From: Marinomonas piezotolerans
GTDB lineage: Bacteria > Pseudomonadota > Gammaproteobacteria > Pseudomonadales > Marinomonadaceae
Assembly: GCF_003362755.1 (NCBI RefSeq)
Contig: NZ_QKRA01000004.1
Span: 62,001 to 126,000, forward strand
Direction: 5' to 3'
DNA: 64,000 bases
The translations under genes and the position numbers were made by a program. The notes under the pieces are model-generated. The model was not told where the DNA came from. It did no database searches and was given only the letters and a program-made list of their open reading frames with translations. Below, piece by piece: positions 44,571 through 54,847 of this stretch (position 1 is its first letter; every line of letters begins with the position of its first letter).

Positions 44571-46826
44571 ATGTCTGAACAGCCTGTAAATGAAAGAGAA
44601 GTAATTAAGTCGACGGTTGAGCAGGGTGCTAAACCTGCTGACGTTGATGTGAACAAAGAGATTTCCGATGCTGCCGAAGAGTTAATTCTAGAGCCCATCC
44701 CGGAGCAGCCGATCGACCCAAGCCGTCTCGCGATTGAAGAGCGTTTACCCGAAGACATTGATATCAATGACCCTGAGCTTTATTTTAACCGTGAGCTGAG
44801 TCACCTCCAATTCAATGCCCGTGTGCTTGAGCAAGCCATGGATGAGAACCATCCAGTGTTAAATCGGTTAATGTTCTTGTGCATTTTTAGCTCAAATATG
44901 GATGAGTTCTTTGAAATTCGGGTAGCGGGCCTAAAAAGTCAAATTGAATATGGTCGAGAGAAAAACGGCCCAGATGGCATGCACCCTAAAAAAGTGCTGA
45001 AGCTGATTAGCGATCATGCGCACAAGTTGGTAAGGCGTCAGTATCGTATTCTGAACGATATTATTTTCCCAAAACTGGCAGAAGAGAATATTCGATTCAT
45101 TCGTCGCTCTGTATGGAGTGATAAGCAAGCAGCATGGGTAAGACGTTATTTTCGAGACAATGTGCTGCCGATTATCAGCCCAATAGGGTTAGATCCTGCG
45201 CACCCATTTCCACGCCTTGCTAACAAAACGTTTAACTTTGTGGTTGAGCTGGAAGGGCGAGACGCCTTTGGTCGAGAAAATGGGCTTGCGATTGTTCCTG
45301 CGCCAAGTTCGCTGCCTCGTCTTGTTAAGCTCCCAGATGATGTCTGTGAAGGGGGCGATAATATGGTGTTTTTGTCGTCCATTATTCATGCTCATGCCGA
45401 TCAATTATTCCCTGGAATGACGGTGAAAGGCTGTTTTCAATTCCGTTTGACGCGTAATGCTGATCTTGAAGTTGACTCAGATGATATCGGTTTAGACTTG
45501 GCTGGAGCGCTTAGAACCGAGCTACAAAGCCGCCATTATGGTAGTTCGGTACGTTTGGAAATTGCGGATAACTGCCCAGTACATATTGTTGACTCATTGC
45601 TAGCTCAGTTTGATTTAGGTAATGATGATTTGTATCGCATTGATGGTCCTGTGAATTTAAGCCGTTTGTTAGCCGTGCTTGAGTTGGTAGATCGACCAGA
45701 TCTTATGTACGCACCGTTTTCACCTGGTTTACCTAACAAGTTGGCCAAATCGGGCGGAATTTTTGAGGCGATTCGTCAACGAGATTATTTGTTGATGCAT
45801 CCTTTTGAAAGCTTTTCGCCGGTAGTGGATATGCTCAGCGAAGCAGCAAAAGACCCAAACGTAGTGGCTATTCGTCAAACGCTATATCGTACGGGGGCAC
45901 GCTCTCCTATCGCCAATGCCTTAGTCGAGGCGGCGCGTAATGGTAAGGAAGTGACCGTCGTCATTGAGCTGCGTGCTCGCTTTGATGAGGCAGAAAACTT
46001 AGCGTTGGCGAGTCGATTGCAAGATGCGGGTGCCATCGTGGTTTATGGGGTTGTGCGTCATAAAACCCATGCCAAAATGATTTTAATTGTACGACGTGAA
46101 GGTGCATCGTTGAATCGCTATGTCCATTTGGGAACGGGGAATTATCATGCGGGTAATGCTCGTATGTATACGGACTATGGTTTTTTAACTTGTGACAAAG
46201 ATATCGGTGACGATGTGCATCGGGTATTTCAGCAATTGACAGGGATGAGTAAAGAGCTGAAAGTGAAAAAGCTACTGCATGCGCCGTTCACTTTACGTGA
46301 TCGCTTGTTGGAGATGATTGCTAAAGAAGCAGAGAATGCTGCGAATGGAGAGCCTGCGCGCATCATTATCAAGGTCAATTCATTGACTGAGCAGCGACTT
46401 GTGCAGGCTTTGTATAAAGCCTCTCAGGCGGGTGTCAAAATTGATCTAATCGTACGCGGAATTTGTACTTTGCGCCCTGGTATCAAGGGAATCTCTTCCA
46501 ATATTCGTGTGCGCAGTGTTATTGGACGGTTCCTTGAGCATACGCGCGTTTATTATTTTTATAACAATCGCTCTCCGCTTGTGTACTTATCCAGTGCCGA
46601 TGGTATGGATCGTAACTTGAATAACCGAATCGAAGTGGCGTTCCCAATTCAAGATTTCAAACTGGCACGTCGAGTGAAGCGCGAGCTTGAATACTACTTG
46701 CATGACAACACACAAAGCTGGATTTTGCAGAGCGATGGCTCTTATCAGTTATCGAAGCCGCGAAAAGGTGAGTACCGCAGCGCTCAACGCGTACTTTTGA
46801 ATGATTTAGCAGATAATGCTCGCTAA
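44571..46826 (+). CDS. ppk: Polyphosphate kinase 1
   Basis: 751 residues from the ATG at 44571; a TTG 18 bases upstream is in frame but the GGAG lies between them. The N-domain has YFNRELSHLQFNARVLEQA. The phospholipase-D-like catalytic part has RQTLYRTG, VTVVIELRARFDEAENL, the phosphorylated His in VRHKTHAKM, and YVHLGTGNYH. The first 45 residues are an acidic extension without homology I recognise. It polymerises ATP phosphate into polyphosphate, working against Ppx encoded nearby. Confidence 0.96.
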   Translation: MSEQPVNEREVIKSTVEQGAKPADVDVNKEISDAAEELILEPIPEQPIDPSRLAIEERLPEDIDINDPELYFNRELSHLQFNARVLEQAMDENHPVLNRLMFLCIFSSNMDEFFEIRVAGLKSQIEYGREKNGPDGMHPKKVLKLISDHAHKLVRRQYRILNDIIFPKLAEENIRFIRRSVWSDKQAAWVRRYFRDNVLPIISPIGLDPAHPFPRLANKTFNFVVELEGRDAFGRENGLAIVPAPSSLPRLVKLPDDVCEGGDNMVFLSSIIHAHADQLFPGMTVKGCFQFRLTRNADLEVDSDDIGLDLAGALRTELQSRHYGSSVRLEIADNCPVHIVDSLLAQFDLGNDDLYRIDGPVNLSRLLAVLELVDRPDLMYAPFSPGLPNKLAKSGGIFEAIRQRDYLLMHPFESFSPVVDMLSEAAKDPNVVAIRQTLYRTGARSPIANALVEAARNGKEVTVVIELRARFDEAENLALASRLQDAGAIVVYGVVRHKTHAKMILIVRREGASLNRYVHLGTGNYHAGNARMYTDYGFLTCDKDIGDDVHRVFQQLTGMSKELKVKKLLHAPFTLRDRLLEMIAKEAENAANGEPARIIIKVNSLTEQRLVQALYKASQAGVKIDLIVRGICTLRPGIKGISSNIRVRSVIGRFLEHTRVYYFYNNRSPLVYLSSADGMDRNLNNRIEVAFPIQDFKLARRVKRELEYYLHDNTQSWILQSDGSYQLSKPRKGEYRSAQRVLLNDLADNAR

Positions 46827-46847
46827 TAATATCTAGCGACGAACAAC

Positions 46848-46884
46848 AAAAAGCCCGTATGGATCGCAACCATACGGGCTTTTT
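46848..46884. terminator. Bidirectional terminator between ppk and the flavin reductase gene
   Basis: AAAAAGCCCGTATGG (46848-46862) pairs with CCATACGGGCTTTTT (46870-46884), a 15-bp perfect stem with T/A flanks on both sides. It serves the two converging transcripts. Confidence 0.93.
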
Positions 46885-46893
46885 TGGATGGTG

Positions 46894-47610
46894 TTACTTG
46901 CTTGGTCGTGGAGCGTAAGCAAATACATCAGAGTGGCAGTTTCGCTCTTGGATACCGCGGGCTTCTAGTTGGTCCAGAGTGCCATATACCATGCCCACTG
47001 AGCCGCTAATAAAGGCGTGGCTATGAGTAAGATCAAGGTGGTCTTCTAAAATCGCGCTGTATAGCCAGCCTGTGCGACCTTGCCAGTTTTGATCCCCTTC
47101 GTTCAAGACGACATGGACGTGGAAATTGTCTGGCGCCTGGTGGGTGCCTATCCAGTCCATAATGAAAGTATCCGCAGACGTACGAAGACCCCAATAGAAA
47201 TATACTGGGCCTTCATGATTTTTATGTATAAGGTCATCGTAGATACTTTTCATTTGTGCGAACCCAGTACCGCCGGCAATCAAGAGTAGTGGCGCGGTCG
47301 TGTCACTTGGTATCGCATTAATGTTGGCATCGCCTCCAGGGATGGCCACACTCACCGTGTCTTGGGATTGTAAGTGGTTCATTACTTTTGCGGCCAATGA
47401 CGTCTCTTCGGTCACCAATATATACAGCGTCAAAGAAGGCAGTTCATGCGGAGCGCTGCCAATTGAGTAAGGGACTTTTTCGCCGCTAGGTAGGGCGATC
47501 ATTAGATACTGTCCGGCAATGAAGGTGGTGCCCTCAAGCTCGAGTTCTACTTTGTAAACTGTATTGTTGAGTGATTCAATGTGAGCCACCTTTGCGTTGA
47601 CGTTTTTCAC
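46894..47610 (-). CDS. NAD(P)H-flavin reductase (Fre/LuxG-like)
   Basis: 238 residues from a GTG at 47610 with GGAG upstream; this matches the family length, while a longer frame adds 19 residues without similarity. The FAD/flavin domain shows AGQYLMIALPSGEKVPYSIGSAP, and the NAD domain LLLIAGGTGFAQMKSIYDDL and YWGLRTSADTFIMD, ending with the SVGMVYG motif of the Fre family. It makes reduced flavins for other enzymes. In Pseudomonas a fre gene sits near rho with ubiD; here ubiD is absent. Confidence 0.85.
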   Translation of the reverse strand: MKNVNAKVAHIESLNNTVYKVELELEGTTFIAGQYLMIALPSGEKVPYSIGSAPHELPSLTLYILVTEETSLAAKVMNHLQSQDTVSVAIPGGDANINAIPSDTTAPLLLIAGGTGFAQMKSIYDDLIHKNHEGPVYFYWGLRTSADTFIMDWIGTHQAPDNFHVHVVLNEGDQNWQGRTGWLYSAILEDHLDLTHSHAFISGSVGMVYGTLDQLEARGIQERNCHSDVFAYAPRPSK

Positions 47611-47675
47611 CTCATGGACTCCGTATGTTCTTACTTGGTGGTGTGTAGTAGTACGATGTTGGGGCAATTTAGTAT

Positions 47676-47717
47676 AAAAAAAGCCACTATCACAAAGTTG
47701 TGCGAAGTGGCTTTTTT
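47676..47717 (-). terminator. Terminator of rho
   Basis: AAAAAAAGCCACT (47676-47688) pairs with AGTGGCTTTTTT (47706-47717). On the minus strand this is followed by T residues, 20 bp past the rho stop. Confidence 0.88.
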
Positions 47718-47736
47718 AAAGAACAAAGGAATTGTT

Positions 47737-49002
47737 CTATTTATTTTTGCCTTTCATGGATTCGAAGAAGTCATCATTGGTTTTGGTGACTTTAAGGCGG
47801 TCAATTAAGAACTCGGTAGCAGAGATATCTTCCATAGGATTCAATAGCTTACGCAAAATCCACATGCGTTGCAGTTCGTCCTCTGTCGTCAATAAGTCTT
47901 CACGACGTGTGCCAGAACGACGGATGTTGATCGCTGGGAAGGTGCGTTTTTCTGCAATCTTCCGATCTAGGTGTAGTTCTGAGTTACCTGTGCCTTTAAA
48001 TTCTTCGAAGATAACTTCGTCCATTTTAGAGCCAGTATCGACCAATGCTGTCGCAATAATGGTAAGGCTACCGCCTTCCTCTATATTACGTGCTGCACCA
48101 AAGAAACGCTTCGGACGCTCTAATGCATTTGCATCGACACCACCGGTCAATACTTTGCCGGAAGAAGGAATGACCGTGTTATAAGCACGTGCTAAACGAG
48201 TAATCGAGTCCAGCAAAATGACCACGTCTTTTTTGTGTTCAACGAGGCGCTTGGCTTTTTCAATCACCATTTCAGCAACCTGCACATGACGGCTTGGTGG
48301 TTCGTCAAACGTCGAAGCGACTACTTCGCCGCGAACTGTGCGGGACATTTCTGTTACTTCTTCAGGGCGCTCATCGATCAGCAGAACGATCATATGGCAA
48401 TCAGGACTGTTGCGTGTAATGGCATTCGCAATGTTTTGCAGCATGAAGGTTTTACCCGCTTTTGGCGGAGAAACGATCAAAGCACGCTGGCCTTTACCCA
48501 TTGGGGCAACCAAATCAATGATACGTGATGTCAGATCTTCTGTTGATCCGTTGCCTGCTTCCATAACCAAACGGTCATCGGGAAATAGAGGTGTGAGGTT
48601 CTCAAATAGTATTTTGTTTCGCACACTGTCAGGCTTATCAAAGTTAATCTCGTTAACTTTTAGTAGTGCGAAGTATCGCTCACCATCCTTTGGTGGGCGG
48701 ATCTTGCCAGCAATGGTATCGCCTGTACGTAAATTAAAGCGGCGTATCTGGCTAGGTGATACATAGATATCGTCAGGGCCTGCTAAATATGAGCTGTCCG
48801 GAGATCTCAAGAAGCCAAAGCCATCTTGTAAAATCTCTAGAATGCCATCGCCATAGATATCTTCACCACTTTTAGCATGGCGCTTAAGGATCGCGAAGAT
48901 AACGTCTTGTTTACGGGAGCGTGCAAGGTTATCTAACCCCATTTCCGCTGCGATATCTAATAATTCTGGTACTGATTTCTTTTTTAGTTCGGTAAGATTC
49001 AT
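47737..49002 (-). CDS. rho: Transcription termination factor Rho
   Basis: 421 residues from the conserved start [15 protein letters not shown] at 49002; an ATG eight codons upstream is in frame but lies outside the family consensus, and neither has a strong ribosome site. The cold-shock RNA-binding domain ([30 protein letters not shown]), P-loop SPPKAGKT, Q loop and R loop are intact. trxA, which often lies next to rho, is missing here. It is preceded by a long untranslated region. Confidence 0.97.
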   Translation of the reverse strand: MNLTELKKKSVPELLDIAAEMGLDNLARSRKQDVIFAILKRHAKSGEDIYGDGILEILQDGFGFLRSPDSSYLAGPDDIYVSPSQIRRFNLRTGDTIAGKIRPPKDGERYFALLKVNEINFDKPDSVRNKILFENLTPLFPDDRLVMEAGNGSTEDLTSRIIDLVAPMGKGQRALIVSPPKAGKTFMLQNIANAITRNSPDCHMIVLLIDERPEEVTEMSRTVRGEVVASTFDEPPSRHVQVAEMVIEKAKRLVEHKKDVVILLDSITRLARAYNTVIPSSGKVLTGGVDANALERPKRFFGAARNIEEGGSLTIIATALVDTGSKMDEVIFEEFKGTGNSELHLDRKIAEKRTFPAINIRRSGTRREDLLTTEDELQRMWILRKLLNPMEDISATEFLIDRLKVTKTNDDFFESMKGKNK

Positions 49003-49461
49003 AAACGAGTTTGTATGTTGGCTCATATGAGGACAAATGACGGGATCATGGTGATGTAATTACACAGCTATAAATGATCAATGTCGGGAGTATTTAATAT
49101 AAAATGTTGCTTTTCGACACTAAACACTCATCAGAAACAAAAGTCTTGATGTACGTTCTAATTGCATAACATGCGTAAGTCGAAACAGCGTGTAATTCCT
49201 GATTGGGGTCTTTTGAAAATTGATCTCTGTAAATCATCAATATCCAGTAGACTGACTTACTATAGTGCGACTAATTGCCAAGGTCTATAGTTTTAAAGTC
49301 TAAATACTGTGTTTTTTGCTAATTTTTTGACCGCTTTTGGTAAATGTCGCCTTTAATGGTCGTTATTTTGATTATCAACTGTCATGAAATTGCCCATGAC
49401 ACCCGAGGTTAAACCAGTTAATCTTCGCCAATACATTGAACTTTTATAAAGGCGTTGATGG
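49003..49461. other. Divergent rho/ppx upstream region
   Basis: 459 bp without a gene. It is AT-rich and contains TTTTGATTATCAA (near 49366-49378) and several poor -35/-10 combinations. A long leader is usual for rho, which controls its own transcription by early termination. I see no trxA remnant, tRNA or clear riboswitch. Confidence 0.4.
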
Positions 49462-50982
49462 ATGCAATCACTTTTAGTGCAGCAATCGCATGATTTTCCG
49501 TTTGAAAAAATTGCAGCGATTGATCTCGGTTCTAACAGCTTTCATATGGTCGTTGCGCAAGTAGCTCATGGTCAGCTGCGCATCATTGGACAATACGGTG
49601 AAAAGGTTCAGTTGGCAGCAGGGTTACAAGATGATGGGATGTTGGATGATGAATCCCAAAAGCGAGGGCTAGATTGTATCGCCCAGTTCGCACAGGTGAT
49701 TGATGATCTTCCTCCAGGATCTGTGAGAGTGGTTGGAACCAATGCTTTGCGTGCGGCGAAGAATCGTTATGATTTTATTTCCAAAGCCATGGATGTTATC
49801 AGCCATCCTGTAGAGATTATCGCAGGCCGTGAAGAGGCCCGTCTGATTTATGTGGGTGTCGCGCGTACCATGGATCATGGTGACCAAAAACGTATTGTTG
49901 TTGATATTGGTGGCGGGTCGACAGAATTTATAATTGGCCAGCAGCTTGAGCCCATATTGACGGAAAGCTTGCATATGGGCTGTGTTAGTTATCGAAAGCG
50001 CTTTTTCCCCGATGGAGTGATTACCAAATCCAACTTTCAAAAAGCGGTCACCGCAGCGCGCCTAGAGCTATTAAGTATTCAGGATGATTACTTAGATGAA
50101 GGATGGGATATTTCCATTGGCTCATCCGGCACGATTAAAGCGGTTTATAATATTGCTGTAGAAAATGGTTGGAGCAAAAAAGGTATTACGCCGAAAGTGC
50201 TCAAACAATTACAGAAATTATTATTTGATGCAGGGCATGCGGACAATATAGAGATACTTGGCCTGAAACCCGAACGTAAAACAACCATCGCGGCTGGCTT
50301 GGCTATTTTGACGGCGGTGTTCGAATGTTTTGGCATTAAGCAAATGGACTTTTCTGTTGGTGCCTTACGTGAGGGGGTGTTGTTCGACATAATGGGGCGA
50401 TACGCGGATACTGATATTCGTGAGCGTACTGTGAACTATATGCTGAACCAATATCATATCGATATGGAACAAGCCAAGCTTGTAACTCACACTTCATTAT
50501 CTATGTTGGCTCAAGTGAGAGACGATTGGCAGCTAGATTCCGTTTCAAATGAAGACATTTTGCGCTGGGCAAGCCTGTTACACGAATGTGGTTTAGGCAT
50601 TTCTCACAGCCGCTACCATAAGCACGGTGCTTACATTATCAGTGAATCGGATATGCCAGGGTTCTCCCAGCAGGAGCAGCAAGCATTAGCAAGCTTGGTG
50701 TTACGTCATCGTCGTAAGTTTACACAATCCCTCGACTTCCGCTTTACGAAAAGTGATCAGCAAGATCTTGATCGATTGGCAATCCTATTGCGTTTAGCGA
50801 TTATGCTTCATATTGATCGTAAAGAAGGTGACATGCCGATCTTTTCACTGAAAGCGTCGGATAAGTCGTTGCACGCTGAGTTTTTACCAGGGTGGTTAGA
50901 TGGTCGTCCGCTAACGCACGCGAATTTGCAACGTGAAGCAGATTATTTAAGTGCGTCAGGGTATGTATTTACCTTTAACTAG
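49462..50982 (+). CDS. ppx: Exopolyphosphatase Ppx/GppA family
   Basis: 506 residues. The sugar-kinase/Hsp70 fold starts AAIDLGSNSFHMVVAQ, with GREEARLIYVGVA, IVVDIGGGSTEFIIG and SVGALREGVLFD. A C-terminal HD-like domain follows (SLLHECGLGISHSRYHKHGAYII). It degrades polyphosphate from its end, or hydrolyses pppGpp in the GppA subgroup. Proximity to ppk and length over 490 favour Ppx. Confidence 0.93.
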   Translation: MQSLLVQQSHDFPFEKIAAIDLGSNSFHMVVAQVAHGQLRIIGQYGEKVQLAAGLQDDGMLDDESQKRGLDCIAQFAQVIDDLPPGSVRVVGTNALRAAKNRYDFISKAMDVISHPVEIIAGREEARLIYVGVARTMDHGDQKRIVVDIGGGSTEFIIGQQLEPILTESLHMGCVSYRKRFFPDGVITKSNFQKAVTAARLELLSIQDDYLDEGWDISIGSSGTIKAVYNIAVENGWSKKGITPKVLKQLQKLLFDAGHADNIEILGLKPERKTTIAAGLAILTAVFECFGIKQMDFSVGALREGVLFDIMGRYADTDIRERTVNYMLNQYHIDMEQAKLVTHTSLSMLAQVRDDWQLDSVSNEDILRWASLLHECGLGISHSRYHKHGAYIISESDMPGFSQQEQQALASLVLRHRRKFTQSLDFRFTKSDQQDLDRLAILLRLAIMLHIDRKEGDMPIFSLKASDKSLHAEFLPGWLDGRPLTHANLQREADYLSASGYVFTFN

Positions 50983-50990
50983 GTATTATC

Positions 50991-51410
50991 TTAACTGGCT
51001 TCGGGATCAGCAAACTTGGCGTGAGCGATCAGGTCACGCCAAGTGATAATGCCGATCAGCTGATTTTGATCATCAATGACAGGGACACATGAAATGCCGG
51101 TTTTAAGCATCCAATTGACGACGTCTCTGATATCTGTATCCGCTTTTACAGTGATGGGTTGACGGGTCATGATTTGATGTGCGGCCCGATTTAACGTATC
51201 CGTATCGCGTGGTTGTTCATTTACTTTGCCAATAAATGGACTGACCAAACGCAACAGATCGCGATCTGAGATAATCCCTGCTAAGGTTCCGTGATCGACC
51301 ACAGGCAAGTGATGAAAACCATGGCTGTGCATTAAAACCTGCACATCAGGAAGCCGCGTATCCATATCAACAGTGATTACATCTCGGGTCATGATATCAA
51401 TCGCTTTCAT
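50991..51410 (-). CDS. Tandem CBS-domain protein
   Basis: 139 residues from the ATG at 51410 (GAGG upstream); the longer frame adds 11 residues of no similarity. Two CBS motifs: MTRDVITVDMDTRLPDVQ...HHLPVVDHGTLAGIISDRDLL and MTRQPITVKADTDI...SCVPVIDDQNQLIGIITWRDLI. Stand-alone CBS pairs bind adenine nucleotides and regulate partners. It converges on ppx with only 8 bp between stops. Confidence 0.88.
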   Translation of the reverse strand: MKAIDIMTRDVITVDMDTRLPDVQVLMHSHGFHHLPVVDHGTLAGIISDRDLLRLVSPFIGKVNEQPRDTDTLNRAAHQIMTRQPITVKADTDIRDVVNWMLKTGISCVPVIDDQNQLIGIITWRDLIAHAKFADPEAS

Positions 51411-51913
51411 CTCATGCCTCACATTGGCACGTACCGTGCCCACAAGTTTTTTATCTAATGGTTTTATAAATATCGGCTATTTCAGCCGTTTATAAAGCTC
51501 TGAAGTGTATGAAATTGTGAATTTCGTCGCTAGCCTAGGATACATAAGCTTTTAATGATGAGATTGCCTTACAAAAGAGCGGCGTTTTGCGGCTTTTATT
51601 TGCATTTTTTGACCTAAATTCCCGCGAAACTTATACCATCGTCTCAAGACATTTTTGCTAAAATCCGTATACTTAACGGCATACTTGCTCAGAATCCACG
51701 TAATGGTGCCCATTTTGAATGATGAGGTGTGATAATTGCTGTGAGTGGCGTTCTGAGGGGGAGTGGTATCGAAGTGCAATTATCTTCATCTGGATAGCAT
51801 AGCTTCCGTTTTTGTAGGGTATTTTTCCTATTTAAGTGAGCTTCATGGCCAAGAGCCTTCCTTTCGATAGCATTCTCAAACCACCACCACTGGCTATGAA
51901 ACGGCGAAATCAT
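51411..51913. other. Upstream region shared by the CBS gene and mqo
   Basis: 503 bp with no convincing gene; short open frames on both strands lack family similarity and ribosome sites. It should hold the divergent promoters. I see no repeat, tRNA or riboswitch. Confidence 0.4.
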
Positions 51914-53392
51914 ATGACCTCTAAGAATGTAGACGTACTTTTAGTAGGGGGCGGTGCAATGAGCACTACCCTCGGAATGTTGCTTAAAGAGCTTGATCCA
52001 TCTATTTCTATCACGATGGTAGAGCGCCTAGAGAAAATCGCTCAAGAGAGTACTGACGGTTGGAACAATGCTGGTACAGGTCATGCGGCCTACTGTGAAT
52101 TAAACTACACCTCTGAAAATGAGGATGGCACAACCAATATTGATAAAGCAGTCAATATTAATGCTGCGTTTGAGGTGAGCTTACAGTTTTGGTCCTATCT
52201 TGTTGAGAAGGGGTTATTGCCAGAACCCAAACAGTTTATTAATCGAGTACCACATCAGAGCTTTGTGTGGGGAGAGCGTAATGTAAAAATGCTTAAATCC
52301 CGTTATGAAGCGATGAGTGCACACCCTGCCTTCCGCGAAATGCAATTCACTGATGACAAAGATACGTTGACGGAGTGGATGCCTTTGGTGATGAATAATC
52401 GCCGCGGCAATGAGCCATTGGCTGCGACACGTATTGAGCACGGCTCCGATGTGAACTTTGGTGCAATCGCTCGTAACATGGCGGACTACTTATCTAAGCA
52501 GGACGGCTTCACAACGGAACTGGGCGCAGACGTCAAAGATTTAGAGCAACAATCTGATGGATCATGGAAGGTAACAATTTCACAAAACGGTCAACGCCGT
52601 GACGTTCATGCGAAATTTGTGTTCCTAGGCGCGGGTGGTGGTGCGTTACCACTCTTACAACAGGCTGGCATTAAAGAAGGTAAGGGATATGGTGGTTTCC
52701 CTGTCAGTGGTCAGTGGCTTGTATGTGAGAAACCTGAGCTGGTAGAGCAACATTTTGCGAAAGTCTATGGTGCAGCGCCGATTGGTGCGCCGCCTATGTC
52801 CGTACCGCATTTGGATACTCGAATTATTGATGGCAAGAAAGCCATCTTATTTGGTCCATTCGCTGGCTTTACCACGAAGTTCTTAAAGCAAGGATCTATC
52901 CTAGATCTTATAAAAAGTGTGCGAACCGACAACTTGGCGCCAATGCTAAGCGTCGGTAAGAATAATATGGACTTGACCAAGTATTTAATCAGTGAAGTGC
53001 GTCAGTCTCATAAAGACCGTTGTGACTCTCTGCGTAATTTCTTCCCGGATGCGCAGGACAAAGATTGGACGTTAGCGTACGCAGGGCAGCGTGTTCAAAT
53101 TATTAAGAAAGATGCTCAGGGCGGTGGAAAACTAGAATTTGGTACCGAAGCCATTGTCGCTGAAGACGGCACCATCGCCGCATTGCTTGGCGCTTCACCT
53201 GGCGCATCGACGACGGTCGATACGATGATTAAAATTCTTGAGAGTTGTTTTGCTGATCGTATTGCATCCTCTGAATGGCAAACCAAGATGAAAGAAATGG
53301 TGCCTTCATACGGGCAGTCATTGGTCGAGAATACCGACTTATTGCTTGAAGTGCGTGCTCGCACACTTGATACACTAAAGCTGAAGCCCTAA
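51914..53392 (+). CDS. mqo: Malate:quinone oxidoreductase
   Basis: 492 residues from the ATG at 51914, where the conserved region begins (VDVLLVGGGAMSTTLGMLLKELDP). Family motifs are GWNNAGTGHAAYCELNYT, FLGAGGGALPLLQQAGIKEGKGYGGFPVSGQWL, GPFAGFTTKFLKQGS and LLGASPGASTTVDTM. It is an FAD-dependent peripheral membrane enzyme that oxidises malate and feeds electrons to quinone. It has its own terminator. Confidence 0.96.
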   Translation: MTSKNVDVLLVGGGAMSTTLGMLLKELDPSISITMVERLEKIAQESTDGWNNAGTGHAAYCELNYTSENEDGTTNIDKAVNINAAFEVSLQFWSYLVEKGLLPEPKQFINRVPHQSFVWGERNVKMLKSRYEAMSAHPAFREMQFTDDKDTLTEWMPLVMNNRRGNEPLAATRIEHGSDVNFGAIARNMADYLSKQDGFTTELGADVKDLEQQSDGSWKVTISQNGQRRDVHAKFVFLGAGGGALPLLQQAGIKEGKGYGGFPVSGQWLVCEKPELVEQHFAKVYGAAPIGAPPMSVPHLDTRIIDGKKAILFGPFAGFTTKFLKQGSILDLIKSVRTDNLAPMLSVGKNNMDLTKYLISEVRQSHKDRCDSLRNFFPDAQDKDWTLAYAGQRVQIIKKDAQGGGKLEFGTEAIVAEDGTIAALLGASPGASTTVDTMIKILESCFADRIASSEWQTKMKEMVPSYGQSLVENTDLLLEVRARTLDTLKLKP

Positions 53393-53412
53393 GCTTCGCT
53401 AGGTTTTAATGC

Positions 53413-53449
53413 AAAGCCGACCCCGTGAAAGCGTGGTCGGCTTTCTTTT
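53413..53449 (+). terminator. Terminator of mqo
   Basis: AAAGCCGACC (53413-53422) pairs with GGTCGGCTTT (53435-53444), followed by CTTTT. Confidence 0.85.
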
Positions 53450-53468
53450 ATAGGATTAGAGGTAATTT

Positions 53469-53735
53469 ATGACCACCTACGCAGAACGCGCAGATGCATT
53501 GTGCGAGACATTACGCGAGCTTGAGCATCAGGCGAATGATGGCGATCAGTTGTTCTTTTGCGCCTATTTGTTAGGGCTATTAGGGCTACATAGCGCGGCA
53601 GAAGAAGAGGGAGAAGTCCCTTTTGATCAATATTTTGAAGCGACGTTAAAAGAGACATTGGTTGCAGAAAACGTATCGGACCAAGATCAGCACGCGATTT
53701 TGGATCTATGGAAACAAGTGCAAGCAAATCATTAA
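53469..53735 (+). CDS. yfcL: YfcL family protein
   Basis: 88 residues, acidic and helical: FFCAYLLGLLGLHSAAEEEGEVPFD and SDQDQHAILDLWKQV match the YfcL pattern of E. coli (YLRGHLTLA, SPRDQALVTDMW). The function is unknown. AGGTAATTT precedes the start; no obvious operon partner. Confidence 0.7.
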   Translation: MTTYAERADALCETLRELEHQANDGDQLFFCAYLLGLLGLHSAAEEEGEVPFDQYFEATLKETLVAENVSDQDQHAILDLWKQVQANH

Positions 53736-53755
53736 AAGTAATATTAATCTGGCGC

Positions 53756-54667
53756 CTACATCCCCATAAAGAGCGGTATTAAAATTGGGACTAAAAAGCT
53801 CATGATGAACCCGCTAGCAATACAAACAGGGACGATATCTGGACCATGAACTTTGCCAAGAAGTGGCAGTGTGAAGTCCATTGCGGTCGCCCCAGAATAG
53901 CCAACGGATAAGTGGCTATTGATGCGAGCTAACATGGGTATAAGCGTTAGCGCCATGATTTCGCGGCCTAGGTCCAGCAAAAACGCCGTGGTGCCAAGTA
54001 CCGGATCGCCTAGACCTGTAATTAAGATGCCAGATAAGCTATACCATCCAAAGCCAGATACGACGGCAAGGCTTTTGTTCCAATCTAAACCTAGCAAACT
54101 GCCCGCGATTAACCCTGCCAGCAATGTTGTGCTAACTGTGGTGATCGCGATAGCGACTCCGTGGGTATTCAGGAAGAGTTTGCGCAATCGAAAGTTACCT
54201 TGCCGTAGTTGGCAACCAACTAAGAACAATAGCAGGTATAGCAACCATGTGACGGGCTCATCAACGCTGGGAATCCAGCTTTTTAGACTCCAGCCTGCCA
54301 TAACACCAGCAAGTACCCAAGCGAGCGTTTTTCCTGCATCAAGTAAAGCATTATGAGTGGATTGGCTATTGTCCACATGTTCGCTTGTGCTGGCTTTAGC
54401 GTGGAAAACTCGACCGCTTATCCACAATGCGCCTAATGGAATGACGCTGACCATCAAAAACAGAACAAACGCTTGATAGCCTGCAATAGCAATTTTTGCC
54501 GCTAAATTGTCTAGTGCGCCGATGCTATAACCAATCAGACCGAGTATGACGTACGTTAATTGGCTCAAGCCAACCGCAACCCGTTGGGGAGTGAAGGTTT
54601 TGATGTCGATCCAATACCCAGCCAACATAGCGGCAAGTAACGGTCCGAGAGTAGAGAGTATGGTCAT
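53756..54667 (-). CDS. lysO: Lysine exporter LysO family (DUF340)
   Basis: 303 residues with about eight to ten membrane segments. The LysO hallmarks are in the second half: VVSGFGWYSLSGILITGLGDPVLGTTAFLLDLGREI and FTLPLLGKVHGPDIVPVCIASGF. The E. coli protein (YbjE) exports lysine and thialysine. It converges on yfcL and is divergent from the MATE gene. Confidence 0.88.
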   Translation of the reverse strand: MTILSTLGPLLAAMLAGYWIDIKTFTPQRVAVGLSQLTYVILGLIGYSIGALDNLAAKIAIAGYQAFVLFLMVSVIPLGALWISGRVFHAKASTSEHVDNSQSTHNALLDAGKTLAWVLAGVMAGWSLKSWIPSVDEPVTWLLYLLLFLVGCQLRQGNFRLRKLFLNTHGVAIAITTVSTTLLAGLIAGSLLGLDWNKSLAVVSGFGWYSLSGILITGLGDPVLGTTAFLLDLGREIMALTLIPMLARINSHLSVGYSGATAMDFTLPLLGKVHGPDIVPVCIASGFIMSFLVPILIPLFMGM

Positions 54668-54847
54668 GGTAATGTTAGCTGTATCATTTTTTGAGCGCGT
54701 ATTATCAGGAGATCATACGTTTGGCGCAATCGCTGTACTTAAAAAGCGCAAATTCTTCTTAATTTAAGGACGCTTTGATGCAAATTTGACCGCTTGGTGA
54801 TAGATTCGCCGCTTGCTAATTTGGCTTAATTTGACGTTGGTTGTCCC